Positions 61,385 to 64,000 of a DNA stretch of 64,000 bases are shown here, in pieces. The stretch's first letter is position 1. The number at the start of each line of letters is the position of its first letter. This DNA is from Aquibacillus halophilus (GTDB lineage Bacteria > Bacillota > Bacilli > Bacillales > Amphibacillaceae). The position numbers were made by a program, and so were the translations under genes. The DNA is taken from NCBI RefSeq assembly GCF_009649745.1, contig NZ_WJNG01000004.1, forward strand, positions 1-64,000. The letters run 5' to 3'. Below the pieces are notes generated by a model that worked only from the letters and a program-made list of their open reading frames with translations, ran no database searches and had not been told where the DNA came from.

Positions 61385-64000
61385 ATGGATTATAAACAAA
61401 CCCTGTTAATGCCCCAAACGGAGTTTCCTATGCGCGGAAACCTACCAAACAAAGAACCGCAAATGCAACAACAATGGGACGAAGTAAACATTTATGCACA
61501 AGTACAGAAACGTACAGAAGGAAGACCTTTATTTGTATTACATGATGGACCACCTTATGCGAATGGTGATTTGCATATGGGGCACGCACTAAACAAAGTT
61601 TTAAAGGATTTTATTGTTAGGTATAAATCAATGGCCGGTTTTCAGGCGCCATATGTACCAGGTTGGGACACTCATGGATTACCAATTGAGTCAGCCCTAG
61701 CAAAGAAAAAAGTAGATCGCAAGAAAATGTCTGTTGCTGAATTTAGACAAAAGTGTGCTGAATATGCTTTAAGCCAAGTAGATAATCAACGAACTCAATT
61801 TAAGCAACTAGGTGTTCGTGGTGATTGGGAAAATCCATATATTACTCTTACAAAAGATTATGAGGCTGCTCAAATTAAAGTGTTTGGTGATATGGCAAAT
61901 AAAGGTTATATTTACAAGGGTTTGAAACCTGTTTATTGGTCTCCTTCTTCAGAATCTGCCTTGGCAGAAGCTGAAATTGAGTATCAAGATAAAAGGTCAG
62001 CATCAATTTATGTTGGGTTTAAAGTTAAGGATGGAAAAGATTTGTTAGATGGTGACGAGCAGTTTGTAATTTGGACGACAACACCATGGACAATTCCAGC
62101 TAACCTAGCAATTAGCTTGAATCCAGATCTTGATTATTCAGTAGTTAAAGTTGATGAAAAAAAATATATTATTGCTCAAGAATTGTTAGGGACTGTTTCA
62201 GAAGTATTAGAATGGGCTAACCCTGAAGTTACCAAAACCTTTAAAGGGAAGCAGGCAGAGAATCTTGTTGCTAAGCACCCTTTCTATGATCGTGATTCAT
62301 TAATTATCCTTGGTGAGCATGCTACAGCAGAAAGTGGTACTGGACTTGTCCATACAGCTCCAGGACACGGGGAAGAAGACTTTATCGTCGGAAAGCAATA
62401 TGGCTTAGATGTTCTTTGTCCTGTTGATGAAAAAGGAGTCTTTACTGATGAGGCACCCGGGTTTGAAGGTTTATTTTATGATGCAGCTAACAAGGAAATA
62501 ACACAGAAGTTAGAAGAAGTCGGCGCATTGTTAAAATTAGAGTTTATTACTCACTCTTATCCACATGATTGGCGGACTAAAAAGCCAACAATCTTCCGTG
62601 CTACAAATCAGTGGTTTGCTTCTATAAAAGATTTCCGAGAGGATATCTTAAAAGAAATCAAACGAATCAACTGGTATCCAAAATGGGGCGAGACTAGACT
62701 TCACAACATGGTTCGTGATCGTGAGGATTGGTGTATTTCGCGTCAACGTACTTGGGGCGTACCTATCCCGGTATTTTACGGGGAAGATAGAACACCAATA
62801 ATTACTAAAGAAACGGTTAATCATGTATCAAACTTATTTAGAGAACATGGTTCTAACATCTGGTTTGAATGGGAAGCGAAAGATCTATTACCTGAAGGAT
62901 TTAATTCTGAACATAGTCCAAATGGAACTTTTACAAAAGAGACGGATATAATGGATGTTTGGTTTGATTCAGGTTCTTCACATGAAGCTGTGTTAGAAGG
63001 AAGACCAGAGTTACAGCGACCTGCAGATCTTTATTTAGAAGGTTCTGACCAATATCGTGGCTGGTTTAATTCATCTATTTCTACCTCTGTTGCTGTAACC
63101 GGAAGATCTCCGTATGAGAACATTGTTAGTCATGGCTTTGCCCTAGATGGCAAGGGGAGAAAGATGAGTAAATCAGTAGGGAACGTTGTGGTACCATCAA
63201 AAATCATGAAACAATATGGAGCAGATATACTACGTTTATGGGTTGCTTCAGTAGATTATCAAGCAGATGTACGAATCTCTGATGATATCATTAAGCAAAC
63301 ATCTGAAGGATATCGTAAAATAAGAAATACATTCCGGTTTATGCTTGGAAATTTACATGATTTTGATCCAACTAATGACAAAATTAGTGACGAAAACTTG
63401 CAAGAAGTTGATCGTTACATGCTATCAAAACTACAAGAGTTGATTAAGAAGGTTAGAGATGCTTATGATAGCTATGAATTCTCAACTATCTATCACAACA
63501 TTCATAACTTCTGTGCGATTGATTTAAGTTCTTTCTATTTAGACTTTGGAAAAGACGTCCTTTACATTGAAGGTGCTGATAGTATTAGACGTCGCAGCAT
63601 CCAGACGGTTTATCATGAAATTATTACGACATTAGTAAAACTTCTTTCTCCTATTATCTCTCATACAGCTGATGAAGTGTGGAGTTATATTCCAGGTGTA
63701 GAAGAAGAAAGTGTCCAATTGACAGATATGCCTGAACCTAAAAAGGTTAAAGATAAAGAAGAGCTAAAAGCTAAGTGGGATCACTTTATGGATGTTCGTG
63801 ACGATATTTTAAAAGCTTTGGAAGAAGCTCGTAGTGAGAAAATTATTGGGAAATCATTAGAAGCAAGTATTAAATTAGTTGCTAAAGATCAAGCAACTAA
63901 AGACTTACTCGCTAATGTAGAACATCTACATCAGTTATTAATTGTCTCTAGTGTGGAAGTGGTAGAAGCTGATTCTAATGCTAAAGAATATGAATTTGTT
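61385..64000 (+). CDS. ileS: Isoleucyl-tRNA synthetase, 3 prime truncated by window
   Basis: The frame is open from ATG 61385 (AAGGAGGAAATCAG upstream) to the window end, 872 codons without a stop; the gene continues outside. Class I motifs: [13 protein letters not shown] near residue 60 (HIGH) and [13 protein letters not shown] near residue 590 (KMSKS). The CP1 editing domain follows, with [13 protein letters not shown] and [16 protein letters not shown]. The product is cytoplasmic and charges tRNA-Ile. The B. subtilis protein is about 920 aa, so roughly 50 residues and the zinc-binding end are missing. Confidence 0.98.
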   Translation, partial: MDYKQTLLMPQTEFPMRGNLPNKEPQMQQQWDEVNIYAQVQKRTEGRPLFVLHDGPPYANGDLHMGHALNKVLKDFIVRYKSMAGFQAPYVPGWDTHGLPIESALAKKKVDRKKMSVAEFRQKCAEYALSQVDNQRTQFKQLGVRGDWENPYITLTKDYEAAQIKVFGDMANKGYIYKGLKPVYWSPSSESALAEAEIEYQDKRSASIYVGFKVKDGKDLLDGDEQFVIWTTTPWTIPANLAISLNPDLDYSVVKVDEKKYIIAQELLGTVSEVLEWANPEVTKTFKGKQAENLVAKHPFYDRDSLIILGEHATAESGTGLVHTAPGHGEEDFIVGKQYGLDVLCPVDEKGVFTDEAPGFEGLFYDAANKEITQKLEEVGALLKLEFITHSYPHDWRTKKPTIFRATNQWFASIKDFREDILKEIKRINWYPKWGETRLHNMVRDREDWCISRQRTWGVPIPVFYGEDRTPIITKETVNHVSNLFREHGSNIWFEWEAKDLLPEGFNSEHSPNGTFTKETDIMDVWFDSGSSHEAVLEGRPELQRPADLYLEGSDQYRGWFNSSISTSVAVTGRSPYENIVSHGFALDGKGRKMSKSVGNVVVPSKIMKQYGADILRLWVASVDYQADVRISDDIIKQTSEGYRKIRNTFRFMLGNLHDFDPTNDKISDENLQEVDRYMLSKLQELIKKVRDAYDSYEFSTIYHNIHNFCAIDLSSFYLDFGKDVLYIEGADSIRRRSIQTVYHEIITTLVKLLSPIISHTADEVWSYIPGVEEESVQLTDMPEPKKVKDKEELKAKWDHFMDVRDDILKALEEARSEKIIGKSLEASIKLVAKDQATKDLLANVEHLHQLLIVSSVEVVEADSNAKEYEFV

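Overview
The window is a 64 kb piece of a low-GC Bacillaceae chromosome from an endospore former. It carries a near-complete division and cell wall (dcw) cluster with the sporulation genes spoVD, spoVE, spoIIGA, sigE and sigG, plus ylbJ, gerR, brxB and bshC. The MurE substrate motif (DNPR) predicts meso-diaminopimelate peptidoglycan. Gene order matches Bacillus subtilis in long blocks. The combination suggests an Oceanobacillus/Virgibacillus/Gracilibacillus-like relative, but the genus cannot be fixed from this window.

Layout. 0-14 kb is mixed accessory and conserved material: an S1-domain protein (yugI), a TVP38 membrane protein, a YajQ protein, a group of poorly characterised small genes including a ParB-N-like one, a polysaccharide deacetylase, a Ca2+/cation antiporter, an RluA-type pseudouridine synthase, two small membrane proteins, and a minus-strand glycosylation cluster (GtrA flippase, GT2 glycosyltransferase, DUF6044/YkoS-like polytopic protein). 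14-21.5 kb follows the B. subtilis yqiW-yqjA-yqjB...yqjE-yqjH block: bacilliredoxin, aromatic acid exporter-like protein, L,D-transpeptidase, a two-subunit methylmalonyl-CoA mutase, a peptidase T-like M20 enzyme and DNA polymerase IV. A 37-codon minus-strand gene that looks like the stressosome anchor Prli42 lies inside it.

22-33.6 kb is the ylbD-to-panE block: ylbDEF, ylbG, a probable ylbH leader RNA, rsmD, coaD, ylbJ, ylbL, tmcAL, ylbN, rpmF, gerR, a decayed ylbP pseudogene, panE and a DUF3397 gene. ylbK is absent. 33.7-53.9 kb is bshC followed by the dcw cluster: mraZ, rsmH, ftsL, pbpB, spoVD, murE, murF, mraY, murD, spoVE, divIB, ylxW, ylxX, sbp, ftsA, ftsZ. murG and murB, normally between spoVE and divIB, are not there; a strong terminator occupies that interval. 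54.1-56.7 kb is the SigE/SigG locus with recognisable promoters. 56.8-61 kb is ylmC, pgeF, ylmE, sepF, ylmG, ylmH and divIVA. The window ends in ileS, preceded by an isoleucine-type T-box and truncated by the window edge.

Functionally, the right half supplies lipid II synthesis (murE, murF, mraY, murD), septal synthesis (pbpB, ftsL, divIB), the Z-ring (ftsA, ftsZ, sepF), spore cortex (spoVD, spoVE) and polar positioning (divIVA). I found no CRISPR array, tRNA, rRNA, insertion sequence or prophage. The most unusual signals are at the scale of start codons and RNA structure: a YggT gene with an apparent ATC start lying in a 14-mer repeated in a hairpin after its stop codon, an L,D-transpeptidase with a possible ACG start, a terminator-like hairpin over the spoVE ribosome-binding site, a leader RNA apparently separated from its gene by a repeat, and the fossil ylbP.
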